From Hyphomicrobium sulfonivorans (lineage in GTDB: Bacteria > Pseudomonadota > Alphaproteobacteria > Rhizobiales > Hyphomicrobiaceae), in contig NZ_PZPO01000002.1 in NCBI RefSeq assembly GCF_013306565.1, positions 322,501 through 386,500 on the forward strand: DNA of 64,000 bases. Direction: 5' to 3'. Below, one piece after another: positions 52,041-60,971 of the stretch. The notes below the pieces were generated by a model, which made no database searches, had not been told where the DNA came from, and saw nothing but the letters and a program-made list of their open reading frames with translations. A program made the position numbers and the translations under genes. The first letter of the stretch is position 1; every line of letters starts with the position of its first letter.

Positions 52041-53135
52041 GTGTCTGCCAGCGTTAATGGGTTTGGCGCCTTCCGGCTTGTTCTGGCCGCGTCAGTACTG
52101 TGGATGCATTTTGAGAAACTGCGCGTCGAGCAAGCAACGCTCGAAGCTTTCGAAATCGGCACCATTGCCGTGTGCGTGTTCTTCGCGATTTCGGGGTATG
52201 TGATCTCAAATGCGATAGATGTGCACTATGCGCGCCGGCCGGGTGCATTCATGCTTAATCGCATCAATCGGATCGCGCCGACATATCTGGCGGTGGTGAT
52301 CATTGCGCTGCTGATCCTGCCCGTGCTGCTGTCAAGCTACAGCCTCGTCGATCACAATGGCAATCAGGCGTCGTCAGTGGCGGCGCTGTCTCTCGCCAAC
52401 GCGGCCAAGAATTTTATCGCCGTTGTTCCGCTGACCAACAAAATCGCCCCGCCGGAATTCATCTTTGTGCCGTTTGTGTGGGCGGTTCGTACCGAGGTTA
52501 TGTTTTACGTTGTCGCCTGCCTGATCTGTCTGCTGGCGATGTTGATTAGGTCCAGCTACGGGCGTGTAGGTTTTGTCTTCGGTGTTCTTGCGCTGGTCGC
52601 TGCGTACGTCGAAATCACCACCGGTCTGTTCGGTTTTCCAACGTTTCGTGTTGCACCCTTCTTTGTGCTTGGTGCCGCGCTTTATTACATCGTGAAGACG
52701 CCGAACCTGGGCAATGTCGGCCTCGCGATTGCGGCAGTTGTCGGCGTCGTGCTGGAAACCTTGACGCGGTCACCGCAGCATGAAGTTCTCGGTTTCGATC
52801 GCAATTTATCCGGGCAGGCGATGCTGCTGATTGCGACGTTGATCGTGTTCTTCCTGTTGGCGAAGCGCCGGCCGATGCGCTCGCGCTGGGACACACTAGG
52901 CGGACAGCTTTCGTATCCGGTGTATTTGGCTCACTCCATTCCGCTGTTCGTCTGCCTGACGATGGGCGCAAACGTTGCGCCTTCGATATGGTGGTGGCTT
53001 GCGGCGGTGTTCGCAACAGCGGTTCTGTCGTTCACGTTAGTCTGGACAATTGAGCGTCCGTTCGCGCGATTGCGAGCCACAATTCGAAGTTCTTCGAACG
53101 GCGACAAAACCATCGTTGGCGCTCCCGCTTTTTGA
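52041..53135 (+). CDS. Acyltransferase family 3 membrane protein (OafA-like)
   Basis: 364 residues from a GTG with GGGGGA seven bases before it. About ten membrane helices. N-terminal 'FGAFRLVLAASVLWMHFEKL' holds the family His, 'VCVFFAISGYVISNAID' the second motif (F-F-x-I-S-G-Y), then 'FMLNRINRIAPTYLAVVIIA' with conserved Arg and Pro. Such proteins acetylate or succinylate surface polysaccharides from the cytoplasmic side. It probably decorates the polymer made by this locus. A strong terminator follows. Confidence 0.9.
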   Translation: MSASVNGFGAFRLVLAASVLWMHFEKLRVEQATLEAFEIGTIAVCVFFAISGYVISNAIDVHYARRPGAFMLNRINRIAPTYLAVVIIALLILPVLLSSYSLVDHNGNQASSVAALSLANAAKNFIAVVPLTNKIAPPEFIFVPFVWAVRTEVMFYVVACLICLLAMLIRSSYGRVGFVFGVLALVAAYVEITTGLFGFPTFRVAPFFVLGAALYYIVKTPNLGNVGLAIAAVVGVVLETLTRSPQHEVLGFDRNLSGQAMLLIATLIVFFLLAKRRPMRSRWDTLGGQLSYPVYLAHSIPLFVCLTMGANVAPSIWWWLAAVFATAVLSFTLVWTIERPFARLRATIRSSSNGDKTIVGAPAF

Positions 53136-53204
53136 AGATCTCCATTGCGCTTGCAAAAGTTGTTTGCCGGCGTTTGCCGATACGCACGTCGGCCACTTGA
53201 AAAT

Positions 53205-53243
53205 AAAAAGCCCGGGCCGATCGCAGTCGGTCCGGGCTTTTTC
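53205..53243 (+). terminator. Strong intrinsic terminator, probably two-way
   Basis: A stem of AAAAAGCCCGGGCCGA against TCGGTCCGGGCTTTTT, with one mismatch and a six-base loop, is flanked by A and T runs. It follows the acyltransferase stop by 69 bases and lies 39 bases past the stop of the hydrolase on the other strand. Confidence 0.88.
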
Positions 53244-53281
53244 AGATCAGTGCATCGCGCCGACTGGCGATGTGTCGTCGA

Positions 53282-55387
53282 TTACGGCACAGTGCCTGTT
53301 GCGGTCGGAGCAGCGGCCGGTGTTTCGGCTGCGGGCGCGGGTGGGCGGAAGCGCGGCGGCGGCAGCTTGCGGTCGAAACCTTCCTTCACCTTTTCCTTCG
53401 CGTCGGCCAGCAAGCCTTCCGGGTTGGCTTCCCAGTACTTCTTGTTTGAAACGCCGACGTAAGGCTTGGCGGTAAACAGCTTGCCTTCCGGATCGCGCTT
53501 GCTCGGATCGCCCGAAGGCTTGCCGGTGATGACGGCCTGGATGTCATTCAGGATGACCTTGTCGTCCACGTAATCGGAGTGGGTGTAGGTGAAGAACTTC
53601 CAGAAGTCATACTTCGGCGGTGTCTTGTCGATGACATAGACGTTGCTGGCGTTCACATACAGCGGCTCTCCCCACGGCACGTGGCCACCTGCGCGGTCGT
53701 TCAGGCCGCGCAGTAGCGATGACAGCCACAGCACCCAGTCGCCGCCGGATGTGTAGATCGTCACCCGCTCGGCCAGCTTGGCCCAGGTGTTGATCTTGGT
53801 GTTGAACACGGACGCTGAGACGTCAGGCGCGGCGAACACAACCTGACCGAGCCGCAGGGTGCCTTCATCCTGACGGCGGCCGTCGAGGATCGAGCGGATC
53901 GAGCCCATCACACGCATCAGCTTCTGTGAGCCCATGGAATGGGCGACAATATCGAGCGTGCGGATGTTGTTGTCGCGCAGGATGGCGGCGATGAACGCCT
54001 GCAGTGAGCCCTCGGCTTCCTCGGCGTTGTCAGCATCCTGCAGATAGCGCAGCGGGCTGCGGACGCTGGGCCACGAGAACATATAAACGCGGCCCTTGTA
54101 GTCGGCGCCGCCCGCGATCTGCGCTGTGGCCTGCAACGCCTCGTAGAACGAGTTATTGTAGCCGTGGATGACCAGCAGCGCGTGCGTTGCATCTTCCGCT
54201 GCGGCGGTATCGACCAGACGCACATAATTTTCCGTGCTGCGGTCAATCGGATCGGTCAGCAGTTTGATGCGTGCGTTGGCCGCCCGCGCGCCGCCCTGCC
54301 ATGCGCCGCGGTAGGTGTTATTGCCGCTCGACAGCGACATGCGCGGGTTCACCTGGATGCAGCCGATGGTGAGCTTGTCGCTCGGCGCGTTGGCAAACAT
54401 GGTCGTCATGTCGCCCTTGGGGTCGGCGATGGCGCGCGTCGTTGCGAACACCACGCGCACACCACCACGCCGGGCGCGACGCTGCGGGCCGAACACGCAC
54501 TCTCGCGTCGTCAGCTCCTGCCAGCCGTTCTGATCGTAGAAATCCGACGCGACGATGTTGAACACGGCCCGCGCGATCAGTGACCATGCAACTTCGGTCT
54601 CCGTTGGCGCGCGTGCGCCAGCCAGTCCGGCGGTGAACAGTTTGGCGATCTGCTTCTGGATCTTCTCAAGCTTCGCGGCGGCCAGAATTTCCGGCGGCGG
54701 CACAAAATTCGCCGGCGGGCGCATGTCGAAGCGGATGTAAATGCCGCGCTGGCCGCCCTGATATTCGAAGTTCATGTTGTGGAAGTAATAGCGGTTGCCC
54801 CAGCGGTTGCCGGCGCCCTCCGCAATCACCTCGGAGCCGGAGTTGTGCAGATAGGTCAGCGTCAGCGCGTTGTAGGCCTGGAACCCGCGCGTAAATGAGC
54901 TGGTGGAAGATTCGCGGCTGGAGACGCGGAACACATCGATGGCGACGCGGCTTTGGCCGGGGTGATCGTATTCCTGCCAGGTCGCGGTTGAGGGCTTGGG
55001 CTCCGGCGGCAGCAGTCCGGCCGGGAATGTCATCTTCAGGTTGTTGACCGGATTGATGACCTGCTTGAAGCCGATGAACTTATAGACCGCATCGTTGTTG
55101 TGCTTCAGGCTGGCGCATTCGCCCTCGGTCAGCACCGCGTCTTCGCCGCCGGGCAGCGCGTTGGCGGTGCGGAAATCGACGATGGCCTCGCGCAGCATCT
55201 TTTCGTTGGCGCGGCCGATTTCGGCGGCCAGGAAGCCTGACAGAATAAGATGGCGCTGAATCTCCTTGTCGCGGAGCTGGAGGTCCAGGTCGTCGCCATT
55301 GGGGCAGGCAGCCATAGCCATGGTCGGAAACGCGGCAGCCGTAATGGCCGCCACTACGCTGGCACAGAGCGACGCAAAGTACTTCAT
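53282..55387 (-). CDS. Secreted alpha/beta hydrolase (DUF900/esterase-lipase type)
   Basis: 701 residues from the ATG at 55387, chosen for GGGGGA ten bases upstream and the signal peptide ('SVVAAITAAAFPTMAMAACP'). Residues 28-300 are unfamiliar, with 'HLILSGFLAAEIGRANEKML', a possible peptidoglycan-binding-like opening, and a beta-rich part. The DUF900 hydrolase is at about 320-600: 'RVVFATTRAIADPKGDMTTM', 'HALLVIHGYNNSFYEALQAT', nucleophile elbow 'IVAHSMGSQKLMRVM' (Ala-His-Ser-Met-Gly), and later Asp and His. The last 40 residues are Pro/Ala-rich. By family an esterase or lipase, here in the periplasm or outside; the substrate is unknown. It is monocistronic. Confidence 0.88.
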   Translation of the reverse strand: MKYFASLCASVVAAITAAAFPTMAMAACPNGDDLDLQLRDKEIQRHLILSGFLAAEIGRANEKMLREAIVDFRTANALPGGEDAVLTEGECASLKHNNDAVYKFIGFKQVINPVNNLKMTFPAGLLPPEPKPSTATWQEYDHPGQSRVAIDVFRVSSRESSTSSFTRGFQAYNALTLTYLHNSGSEVIAEGAGNRWGNRYYFHNMNFEYQGGQRGIYIRFDMRPPANFVPPPEILAAAKLEKIQKQIAKLFTAGLAGARAPTETEVAWSLIARAVFNIVASDFYDQNGWQELTTRECVFGPQRRARRGGVRVVFATTRAIADPKGDMTTMFANAPSDKLTIGCIQVNPRMSLSSGNNTYRGAWQGGARAANARIKLLTDPIDRSTENYVRLVDTAAAEDATHALLVIHGYNNSFYEALQATAQIAGGADYKGRVYMFSWPSVRSPLRYLQDADNAEEAEGSLQAFIAAILRDNNIRTLDIVAHSMGSQKLMRVMGSIRSILDGRRQDEGTLRLGQVVFAAPDVSASVFNTKINTWAKLAERVTIYTSGGDWVLWLSSLLRGLNDRAGGHVPWGEPLYVNASNVYVIDKTPPKYDFWKFFTYTHSDYVDDKVILNDIQAVITGKPSGDPSKRDPEGKLFTAKPYVGVSNKKYWEANPEGLLADAKEKVKEGFDRKLPPPRFRPPAPAAETPAAAPTATGTVP

Positions 55388-55639
55388 ATGCAATTGGTCC
55401 CCCAACATAATCGCGTCCGCGAGCCTAATTGGCCTGCGGGCGGAGTCAATTCCGGTTGCCCGATCCGGTCCAGTCGCGCTCAGGCCGGTGTCAGTGGCGA
55501 TCGCCACCGGTCTTTCTGCCGCAAGCCTAAGCCCGAAAAATGACGGCCCATGGCGGCCCATGGGGTGCGGCGTGGAAGAAGTTGGGGAGAGGAGCCTGAA
55601 GGCTTGTAAGCGGAGGCGGCAGCAGCCATAATCAGCGCG

Positions 55640-55732
55640 GGAGGTTGGCGGCGGGCGCATCCCTCGCCAACCGGGTCAGGTCCGGAAGGAAGCAGCCCTA
55701 ACGATTAGGACGCGGGTCGTTCGTCAGCCTCC
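55640..55732 (+). ncRNA. ffs: Signal recognition particle RNA, bacterial small type
   Basis: The conserved apical domain GTCAGGTCCGGAAGGAAGCA is at 55675-55694, containing the GGAA tetraloop and the asymmetric loop that bind Ffh. Ends GGAGG and CCTCC pair over the full length, giving about 93 bases. It guides inner-membrane proteins to the translocon with Ffh. Position directly before dnaX is the classical one in alphaproteobacteria. The precise ends are estimated from the pairing. The 252 bases before it and 162 bases after hold no gene. Confidence 0.95.
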
Positions 55733-55894
55733 TCTATTATTTCTGCTCACGGGCCGATCGCTTGCCGCTGTGCGACGAGCTGCCCTCCGCGAGGGCGCGA
55801 CCTGTCATCCGAGCTAGCTCGGCTGCGCCGGGACGGTCGCCTTGCTCCCATGGCTCATTCGCTGCAATGGCCCATGCGGACCAAAGGTAGAGAC

Positions 55895-57811
55895 ATGGCC
55901 GGCAATAATTCCCAAGGTTCGGATCAGGCGCAGGCGGCGGCGAAGCCCTATGTGGTGCTCGCCCGCAAGTATCGTCCGCAAAGCTTCGAGGATCTGATCG
56001 GCCAGGAGGCGATGGTGCGCACGTTGCGCAACGCCTTCGCATCGGGCCGCATCGCCCAGGCCTACATGCTCACCGGCGTGCGCGGCGTCGGCAAGACAAC
56101 CACCGCGCGCATCGTCGCTCGCGCCCTCAACTATGAAACCGACACCGTCACTGCGCCCACCTTCGACATGCCGGTGCTGGGCAAGCATTGCGCCGAGATC
56201 ATCGAGAGCCGCCACCCGGACGTGATCGAGATGGACGCCGCCTCCAACACTGGCGTCGACAACATCCGCGAGCTCATCGAAAGCGCGCGCTACAAGCCGA
56301 TCATCGCCCGCACCAAGGTTTTCATCATCGACGAGGTTCACATGCTGTCGAAGGGCGCGTTCAACGCCCTTCTGAAGACGCTGGAAGAACCGCCCGAGCA
56401 TGTGAAGTTCATCTTCGCCACCACCGAGATCCGCAAGGTTCCGGTCACGGTGCTGTCGCGCACGCAGCGCTTCGATCTGCGCCGCGTCGACGTGCCGGAG
56501 CTGGCCGCGCACTTCACCGGCATCGTCACCAAGGAAGGCGCCACCGCCGAGCCCGACGCGCTGGGGCTGATTTCCCGCGCCGCTGAAGGTTCGGTGCGCG
56601 ATGGCCTGTCGCTGCTCGATCAGGCGATTGCCATGGGGCAGGGCAACGTCGGCGTTGAAGCCGTGCGCGCCATGCTGGGCTTAGCCGATCGCGGCCGCAT
56701 CTTCGACCTGCTGGAGCATGTGTTCCGAGGCGACGCCAAAGCCGCGCTGCTGGCGCTGGATAACATGCACCGCGACGGTGCCGATCCGGTGCAGCTTGTC
56801 GCCGATCTGGCCGAGGCGGTGCACACCGCAACGCGCATCAAGGCCGTAGGCGCCGATGCCGGCAGCGACGGCCTGAGCGCCGAGGAGCGCCGCCGCGCTG
56901 CTGCTCTGGCTGAGCGCCTTTCGACGCCGCTGCTGTCGCGCGCCTGGCAGATGTTGCTGCAGGGCGGCGATGAGGTTGGCCGTGCCGCCAATCCGCGCGC
57001 CGCCGCTGAAATGCTGCTGATCCGCCTCGCCTACACCGCCGATCTGCCCTCCCCGGATGAACTCATCCGCATGCTGGGCGGCGAGGGCGCGTTGGCGCGT
57101 TCGTCACGGTCCGCAGCGCAAGCCGGTTCTGCGCCATCACGCGATGCGCCGCTCAACAGCGCCGCAATGCCGCCGCGCTCCGAACCGTTCACGCCAACGG
57201 CGCGCGAAATTCTGGAGCCGTCATCGGCCTCCAGTGCGCACGTTGATCATGCGCCCGCGCCTGCGCGCGCGCCGCTCTCGCCCGCCGACCGGCCGATCCC
57301 GTTCGAGGACGATGGCGGCTTCGGCGACGACGACGGTTTCGATGCCGAATATGACGCTTCGCTCAACGCGCTGATGGACGATCAGAACGCAGCGCCCGTA
57401 GCCGTGCCTGCCGCCGATCCGCGCTCGTTCGAGGACGTCATTGCTCTTGTCGGCGAACGCCGCGACATGATGCTGAAGATGAACCTTGAAGATCGCGTCA
57501 GTCTGGTGAAGTTCGATGCCAATTCCGGCGCGATTGATTTGTTCCTGTTGCCCGGCGCGCCGCCCCAGATCGCCAACGAACTGCGCGAAAAGCTGAACGC
57601 CTGGACGGGCCGCAAATGGGTTGTCGTACTGTCGCGCGAAAAGGGTGCGCGTCCCGTTGGCGAGGTCAATCGCGAGCGTGAGGCAGCCGAGATCGAAGCG
57701 CTTAAATCCCATCCGGCCGTGAAGGCGGTGTTTGGGCATTTCCCGGACGCAAAAATATCGAACATCCGGCCGTTGCCGCGCAGCGAGCAGAACAAGTCGC
57801 GCACCGGATAA
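55895..57811 (+). CDS. dnaX: DNA polymerase III subunit gamma/tau
   Basis: 638 residues from the ATG at 55895; an in-frame ATG at 55850 is less likely. Clamp-loader ATPase: 'VVLARKYRPQSFEDLIGQEA', Walker A 'TGVRGVGKTTTARIVARALN', Walker B 'VFIIDEVHMLSKGAFNALLK' (Asp-Glu), sensor 1 'FIFATTEIRKVPVTVLSRTQ', and sensor 2 region 'EGSVRDGLSLLDQAIAM'. The zinc-site cysteines of E. coli DnaX are mostly missing (one in 'LGKHCAEII'), as in other alphaproteobacteria. Residues 400-510 are a flexible linker, and the tau domain follows. I see no clear slippery heptamer for frameshifting to gamma. It is followed after 27 bases by ybaB. Confidence 0.96.
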   Translation: MAGNNSQGSDQAQAAAKPYVVLARKYRPQSFEDLIGQEAMVRTLRNAFASGRIAQAYMLTGVRGVGKTTTARIVARALNYETDTVTAPTFDMPVLGKHCAEIIESRHPDVIEMDAASNTGVDNIRELIESARYKPIIARTKVFIIDEVHMLSKGAFNALLKTLEEPPEHVKFIFATTEIRKVPVTVLSRTQRFDLRRVDVPELAAHFTGIVTKEGATAEPDALGLISRAAEGSVRDGLSLLDQAIAMGQGNVGVEAVRAMLGLADRGRIFDLLEHVFRGDAKAALLALDNMHRDGADPVQLVADLAEAVHTATRIKAVGADAGSDGLSAEERRRAAALAERLSTPLLSRAWQMLLQGGDEVGRAANPRAAAEMLLIRLAYTADLPSPDELIRMLGGEGALARSSRSAAQAGSAPSRDAPLNSAAMPPRSEPFTPTAREILEPSSASSAHVDHAPAPARAPLSPADRPIPFEDDGGFGDDDGFDAEYDASLNALMDDQNAAPVAVPAADPRSFEDVIALVGERRDMMLKMNLEDRVSLVKFDANSGAIDLFLLPGAPPQIANELREKLNAWTGRKWVVVLSREKGARPVGEVNREREAAEIEALKSHPAVKAVFGHFPDAKISNIRPLPRSEQNKSRTG

Positions 57812-57838
57812 CAATTTTTCTCAGCGGAGCTAGGCGAG

Positions 57839-58159
57839 ATGAAAGACCTGATGGGCATGATGAAGCAGGTGGGCCAGATGCAGGCTCGCGTGCAGAAAAT
57901 GCAGGAAGAGCTGGCGTTGATGGAAATCGAAGGCCAGTCGGGTGGTGGCCTCGTCAAGATCACCTTGTCTGGCAAGGGCGACGTGCGCCGCGTGCAGATC
58001 GATCCAAGTCTGGCCAAGCCCGACGAGGTCGAAATCCTTGAAGATCTCATCGTCGCTGCATCGGCCGATGCCAAGGGTAAGCTCGACGCCGCGATGCAGG
58101 AGAAGATGCAGGAAGTCACCGGCGGCATTGCGCTGCCCCCCGGCTTGAACCTGTTTTAA
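57839..58159 (+). CDS. ybaB: Nucleoid-associated protein YbaB/EbfC family
   Basis: 106 residues: '[20 protein letters not shown]', then '[20 protein letters not shown]', '[11 protein letters not shown]' and '[20 protein letters not shown]'. The small dimeric protein binds DNA and coats the nucleoid. It follows dnaX as in most bacteria. In most alphaproteobacteria recR comes next, but not here. Confidence 0.95.
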   Translation: MKDLMGMMKQVGQMQARVQKMQEELALMEIEGQSGGGLVKITLSGKGDVRRVQIDPSLAKPDEVEILEDLIVAASADAKGKLDAAMQEKMQEVTGGIALPPGLNLF

Positions 58160-58210
58160 GCCGCGCCGCATCGGCAGCGATTGACGTCACGCGCACAAGG
58201 GAGAGCGGCC

Positions 58211-58681
58211 ATGGCACTCGGCATCTCAGCTCCGGCGTTTCAGGATGGCGGCGAAATTCCGGCCGCCTTCACCTGCGAGGGCCGCGATCTATCACCTGCG
58301 CTGACATTCTCCGGCGTACCCGGCGAGGCGAAGAGCCTGGCGTTGATCGTCGATGATCCCGATGCGCCCGATCCCGCTGCGCCGAAAATGACATACGTGC
58401 ATTGGGTGCTGTTCGATCTGCCGCCCGATACGCCGGGGCTGCCCGAAGGCGTCACGTCGTTGCCGGCTGGCGCGAAAGATGGCCTCAACGACTGGAAGCG
58501 CACCGGGTATGGCGGCCCGTGTCCGCCGATCGGCCGCCACCGTTACTTCTTCAAGCTCTACGCTCTGGATACAACGCTTTCGCATCTCGATCGGCCAACC
58601 AAGGCGGAGCTGCTGGCGGCGATGCAGGGACATGTGCTGGCGGAAGCGCAGATCGTCGGCACCTATCAGAAAGCCGGCTGA
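58211..58681 (+). CDS. YbhB/YbcL (Raf kinase inhibitor-like/PEBP) family protein
   Basis: 156 residues from the ATG at 58211, with GGGAGAG before it. It has the PEBP fold: 'EIPAAFTCEGRDLSPALTFS', 'SLALIVDDPDAPDPAAPKMT', 'HWVLFDLPPDTPGLPEGV', and the ligand-site 'YGGPCPPIGRHRYFFKLYAL'. Members bind phosphate- or lipid-like ligands; the bacterial role is not settled. It sits 51 bases after ybaB in the place of recR, and its stop overlaps the start of the dipeptidase gene by one base. Confidence 0.9.
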   Translation: MALGISAPAFQDGGEIPAAFTCEGRDLSPALTFSGVPGEAKSLALIVDDPDAPDPAAPKMTYVHWVLFDLPPDTPGLPEGVTSLPAGAKDGLNDWKRTGYGGPCPPIGRHRYFFKLYALDTTLSHLDRPTKAELLAAMQGHVLAEAQIVGTYQKAG

Positions 58682-59475
58682 TGATGGCGCGTCAGCACAA
58701 CGTGCTGGATGCTGCGCGCTGCGCATTGCTGCTGGCAATGTGCGTTGCTGGTCTGGTGTTCAGCACCGATTCCGCCGTTGCTGAATACAAATCGCCGCAC
58801 AAGTCGTTCGTCGACGCTCAATCGCTCATCCCTGATCTCGTCGTCGAAATGCGTTATGTCACCGCGCAGAATTTTGTCGGCAGGCCGATCCCCGGCTACA
58901 ACGGCGCGCGCTGTCTGCTTACGCACCGCGCCGCCAAGGCGCTGCAATGCGCGGCGGATGTGCTGCGCCCGCGCGGCTATGCCATCAAGGTCTATGATTG
59001 CTATCGTCCGCAGCGGGCGGTGAATGCCTTTGTCAACTGGGGGCGCAATCTGCGCGACCAGAAGATGAAACAGGCGTATTATCCAGAAGTCGATAAGCGC
59101 AACCTGTTCCGCGACAGTTTCATTTCATCGCGCTCCGGCCACAGCCGCGGCAGCACCGTCGATCTCTCCATCGTGCCGCTGGCAACGCATGATGTTCCGT
59201 TTGAGGCTGGCGACAGCGTCGTGCGCGCCTGCGATTCCAACAGCGGCAAACGCACCGATGACGGCAGCGTCGATATGGGAACGGGCTTCGATTGTTTTTC
59301 AACGCTGTCGCATACGCGATCGCAGAAGGTCAGCGACGTACAACGCCAGAACCGCACCATTCTGCGCGACGCCATGTCGGCGTGTGGCTTCCGCAACCTT
59401 TATAGCGAGTGGTGGCATTACACGCTGCGCAACGAGCCCTATCCGAACACTTATTTCGACTTCCCGGTGGAATAG
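58681..59475 (+). CDS. D-alanyl-D-alanine dipeptidase, VanX/DdpX family
   Basis: 264 residues from the ATG at 58681, which overlaps the previous stop by one base; the next codon is also ATG. Residues 1-35 form a signal peptide ('CALLLAMCVAGLVFSTDSAV'), so it is periplasmic. VanX motifs are present: 'AIKVYDCYRPQRAVNAFVNW' with the Arg, zinc ligands in 'SRSGHSRGSTVDLSIV' (His and Asp), and 'LYSEWWHYTLRNEPY' with the catalytic Glu and third zinc ligand His. Such zinc enzymes hydrolyse D-Ala-D-Ala. In organisms without glycopeptide resistance they recycle wall dipeptide. There is no VanHA cluster here, so resistance is not implied. Confidence 0.93.
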   Translation: MMARQHNVLDAARCALLLAMCVAGLVFSTDSAVAEYKSPHKSFVDAQSLIPDLVVEMRYVTAQNFVGRPIPGYNGARCLLTHRAAKALQCAADVLRPRGYAIKVYDCYRPQRAVNAFVNWGRNLRDQKMKQAYYPEVDKRNLFRDSFISSRSGHSRGSTVDLSIVPLATHDVPFEAGDSVVRACDSNSGKRTDDGSVDMGTGFDCFSTLSHTRSQKVSDVQRQNRTILRDAMSACGFRNLYSEWWHYTLRNEPYPNTYFDFPVE

Positions 59476-59539
59476 TCAGTAACCGTTGCCATCTATGTTC
59501 GTGGATACCTGTTGAGGCTTGAACGGCGAGGAACCGTAA

Positions 59540-59746
59540 ATGGCATTTGAAGCGTTGAAGGCGGAAGTCGGTTTGTTGTTCACGCAAATGCAGAACGAGC
59601 CGACCGATCGGCACGAGCTTTATCTGCAGCTGACGGAAAAGCTGAACGAGCTGAAGGCTTTCGGTATGCCGTTGCCGCAGGATCTGGTCGAGATGGAAAA
59701 GAATCTTGAGGCAGAGTTCGCGGCCGAGAAACGCGAAGCTCAATAG
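59540..59746 (+). CDS. Small conserved helical protein
   Basis: 68 residues: 'MAFEALKAEVGLLFTQMQNE', 'ELYLQLTEKLNELKAFGMPL', then 'LVEMEKNLEAEFAAEKREAQ'. It is acidic and nearly all helical, with an amphipathic pattern. I recall similar short proteins from Hyphomicrobiales but no function. GGCGAGGAA precedes the ATG. It lies 64 bases after the dipeptidase gene on the same strand. Confidence 0.75.
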   Translation: MAFEALKAEVGLLFTQMQNEPTDRHELYLQLTEKLNELKAFGMPLPQDLVEMEKNLEAEFAAEKREAQ

Positions 59747-59766
59747 CGCACCGCTAGCTACCCCCC

Positions 59767-59864
59767 AATCATGCGCCAGCGGCCGGCTCCGCGCAGCGGA
59801 GTCGCTGGCGCGAGAAGACAATCATGCGCCAGCGGCCGGCTCCGCGCAGCGGAGTCGCTGGCGC
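59767..59864 (+). repeat. Two tandem copies of a 45-base REP-like palindrome
   Basis: Two identical 45-base units (59767-59811 and 59820-59864) are repeated with a period of 53. Each folds into one hairpin: outer arms GCGCCAGCG/CGCTGGCGC (9 bp, perfect) and inner arms CTCCGC/GCGGAG around GCA. They lie 20 bases after a small gene and 15 bases before the end of the convergent glycosyltransferase, a typical REP place. Diverged copies occur at 1807-1850 and 2140-2179. No RAYT transposase is in the window. Confidence 0.85.
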
Positions 59865-59879
59865 TAAGAAAAGAAAAAC

Positions 59880-60971
59880 TCAATGCGTCGCGCGTGGCTG
59901 CTGCCGGATCGGAGCTCGCGATGCCGCCATTGGCGACGGCAGATTGCGCCGTGCGCACGCCCGTGCTTCGCCGGTCAGGCACGCATCTGTGATGTTGGCC
60001 AGAAACAGCCGCGCTGCGTTCTCCCAACTGTAATGCGCCGCGCTGGCGCGCACGATATCGCGGTCCAGCCGCAGCGCGGCTAATGCCGCAGCACGCAGGT
60101 CTTCCGACAGAATACCGCTCACACCATCGATGACGATGTCGCGCGGTCCGCAAACCGGTAACGCCGCCACCGGCAGACCCGATGCCATCGCTTCCAGCAG
60201 AACGATGCCGAACGTGTCGGTACGGCTGGGGAACACGAACACATCCGCTGACGCGTAGCACTGCGCCAGCTCTTCGCCGGTGCGTTTGCCGGTGAATGTC
60301 GCGTCGGGATAACGCGCGCGCAGCTCATCAAGCTGCGGTCCCCCGCCCACAACCACCTTGCGGCCGGGCAGGTCGAGATTGAGAAACGCGCCGATGTTCT
60401 TCTCTGTCGAGACGCGCCCGACATAGAGAAACACCGGTCCATCGCCGAACAGCCGAATGTCGCGCGGATGAAACAGATCGGTATCGACGCCGCGCGTCCA
60501 GGGCATTACGTGCTCAAAGCCGCTGGCCTCAAGCTCGCGCGCTAAAGACGGCGTCGCCACCATCAATCCCGCTCCGGCATTGTGAAACCGACGCAGCAGC
60601 GACAGCGTCCAGTTTTCCGGAACGGCAAAGCGTTGACTGAGATACTGCGGAAAACGCGTGTGGAAGCTGGTTGTGAAGCGTATGCCGCGCTTCAGGCAGT
60701 AGCGCCGCGCCATCCAGCCGATCGGGCCTTCGGTAGCGATGTGCACCGCGTCGGGCTTCAACGCTTCGAAGCGCTGCGCGAACCGTTTCATGCCCGGCAT
60801 TGCCAAGCGTATTTCGGGATAGGTAGGGCACGGCAGCGTGCGGAATTCCTCCGGCCCTACGACGGTCATCTCAACGCCGAGCGCGGCGAGCTCGATCGAC
60901 AAACGCTCGTAGGTGCGCACTACGCCGTTCACCTGGGGGTGCCAAGCGTCCGACGCAGTGAGAATGCGCAT
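59880..60971 (-). CDS. Glycosyltransferase family 4 (MgtA/SqdX-like)
   Basis: 363 residues from the ATG at 60971 (a GTG just upstream is in frame). It begins 'MRILTASDAWHPQVNGVVRT', and has 'FTTSFHTRFPQYLSQRFAVP', 'LFLYVGRVSTEKNIGAFLNL'-like donor region and 'TDTFGIVLLEAMASGLPVAA' with E-x7-E. The opening and the 'SFHT-x-FP-x-Y' motif are typical of the MgtA/SqdX branch, which glycosylates membrane lipids, with mannose or sulfoquinovose for example. The donor is not certain. It overlaps the phosphoesterase stop, so the two are translated together. That pairing is common in alphaproteobacteria. Confidence 0.9.
   Translation of the reverse strand: MRILTASDAWHPQVNGVVRTYERLSIELAALGVEMTVVGPEEFRTLPCPTYPEIRLAMPGMKRFAQRFEALKPDAVHIATEGPIGWMARRYCLKRGIRFTTSFHTRFPQYLSQRFAVPENWTLSLLRRFHNAGAGLMVATPSLARELEASGFEHVMPWTRGVDTDLFHPRDIRLFGDGPVFLYVGRVSTEKNIGAFLNLDLPGRKVVVGGGPQLDELRARYPDATFTGKRTGEELAQCYASADVFVFPSRTDTFGIVLLEAMASGLPVAALPVCGPRDIVIDGVSGILSEDLRAAALAALRLDRDIVRASAAHYSWENAARLFLANITDACLTGEARACARRNLPSPMAASRAPIRQQPRATH

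Noticed and set aside
58681-59475. VanX-like gene considered as part of a glycopeptide-resistance cluster
   Set aside because: No VanH, VanA ligase or VanRS genes are near, the organism type is Gram-negative, and the protein has a signal peptide, pointing to wall recycling.
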